Part shown: positions 5,573 through 5,719 of the stretch, in pieces | Layout: each line of letters begins with the position of its first letter | Numbering within the stretch: the first letter of the stretch is position 1 | Assembly (NCBI GenBank): GCA_027858325.1 | Contig: JAQICU010000139.1 | Location: 1-5,719, forward strand | Direction: 5' to 3' | DNA: 5,719 nt | Source of the DNA: Candidatus Cloacimonadota bacterium | GTDB taxonomy: Bacteria > Cloacimonadota > Cloacimonadia > Cloacimonadales > TCS61 | Translations under genes and position numbers: made by a program | Notes under the pieces: model-generated | The model's database searches: none | The model's input: only the letters and a program-made list of their open reading frames with translations | What the model was told of the DNA's origin: nothing

Positions 5573-5719
5573 AACTAAATTTACGCTTCCTCACAAAAAC
5601 ATTCTGGATCTTGGGAAAGTTAAAAAAAGTGAAAAAATAACCATTAAAACACTATCTTAAATATAAAGAGATAAGAATTAATTCCGTTAAATAAATACTA
5701 TAATAAGTAAATATAATAT
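5573..5719. other. AT-rich non-coding right edge
   Basis: No gene or RNA is seen. The stretch is very AT-rich with A-runs, and a TATAAT occurs at 5699-5704 near the end. It may be the upstream region of a gene lying beyond the window, but no -35 or ribosome site supports this within the sequence shown. Confidence 0.5.

Noticed and set aside
1..5719. CRISPR array, tRNA, rRNA or insertion-sequence gene
   Set aside because: No regularly spaced identical repeats with unique spacers, no cloverleaf-like segment and no transposase frame were seen on either strand.

Overview
The window holds one large gene, a 1,671-residue exported multidomain protein on the + strand (312-5327), with AT-rich non-coding DNA on both sides. 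The protein has an N-terminal signal peptide, many beta-sandwich, beta-propeller and carboxypeptidase-regulatory-like domains, and a C-terminal NYPNPFNP-type sorting domain of the type IX secretion system (T9SS) / FlgD-like class. This combination, the strongly acidic low-lysine composition and the AT-rich codon use fit a member of the Fibrobacteres-Chlorobi-Bacteroidetes supergroup. My best guess is Candidatus Cloacimonadota (Cloacimonetes), where such mosaic secreted proteins are common; the phylum is an inference from protein style, not from a marker gene.

Layout: 1-311 is AT-rich leader DNA with possible promoter elements, a 12-bp direct repeat and a clear ribosome binding site at 301-305. 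312-5327 is the gene. Its domain order is: signal peptide; propeller 1; two Fn3-like domains; a beta-sandwich of the kind found in other T9SS cargo; two carboxypeptidase-regulatory-like repeats; a jelly-roll (MAM / immune-inhibitor-A-like) module; a third regulatory-like repeat; an Ig/BACON-like domain split by propeller 2; a third Fn3-like domain; the sorting domain. 5313-5386 carries a 15-bp direct repeat of the gene's last 15 bases flanking a 44-bp palindromic segment. 5403-5433 is a textbook intrinsic terminator. 5434-5719 has no gene, but holds a run of hairpins (about 5447-5572) that looks like a fragment of an interspersed intergenic repeat, followed by AT-rich sequence.

No enzyme active site, mobile-element gene, CRISPR, RNA gene or multi-gene system is visible. 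The gene appears to be a single transcription unit. The protein is probably a cell-surface or released binding/scaffold protein, and its ligand cannot be read from the sequence. The most notable points are the propeller nested inside a split Ig-like domain and the element-like duplication at the 3' end of the gene.
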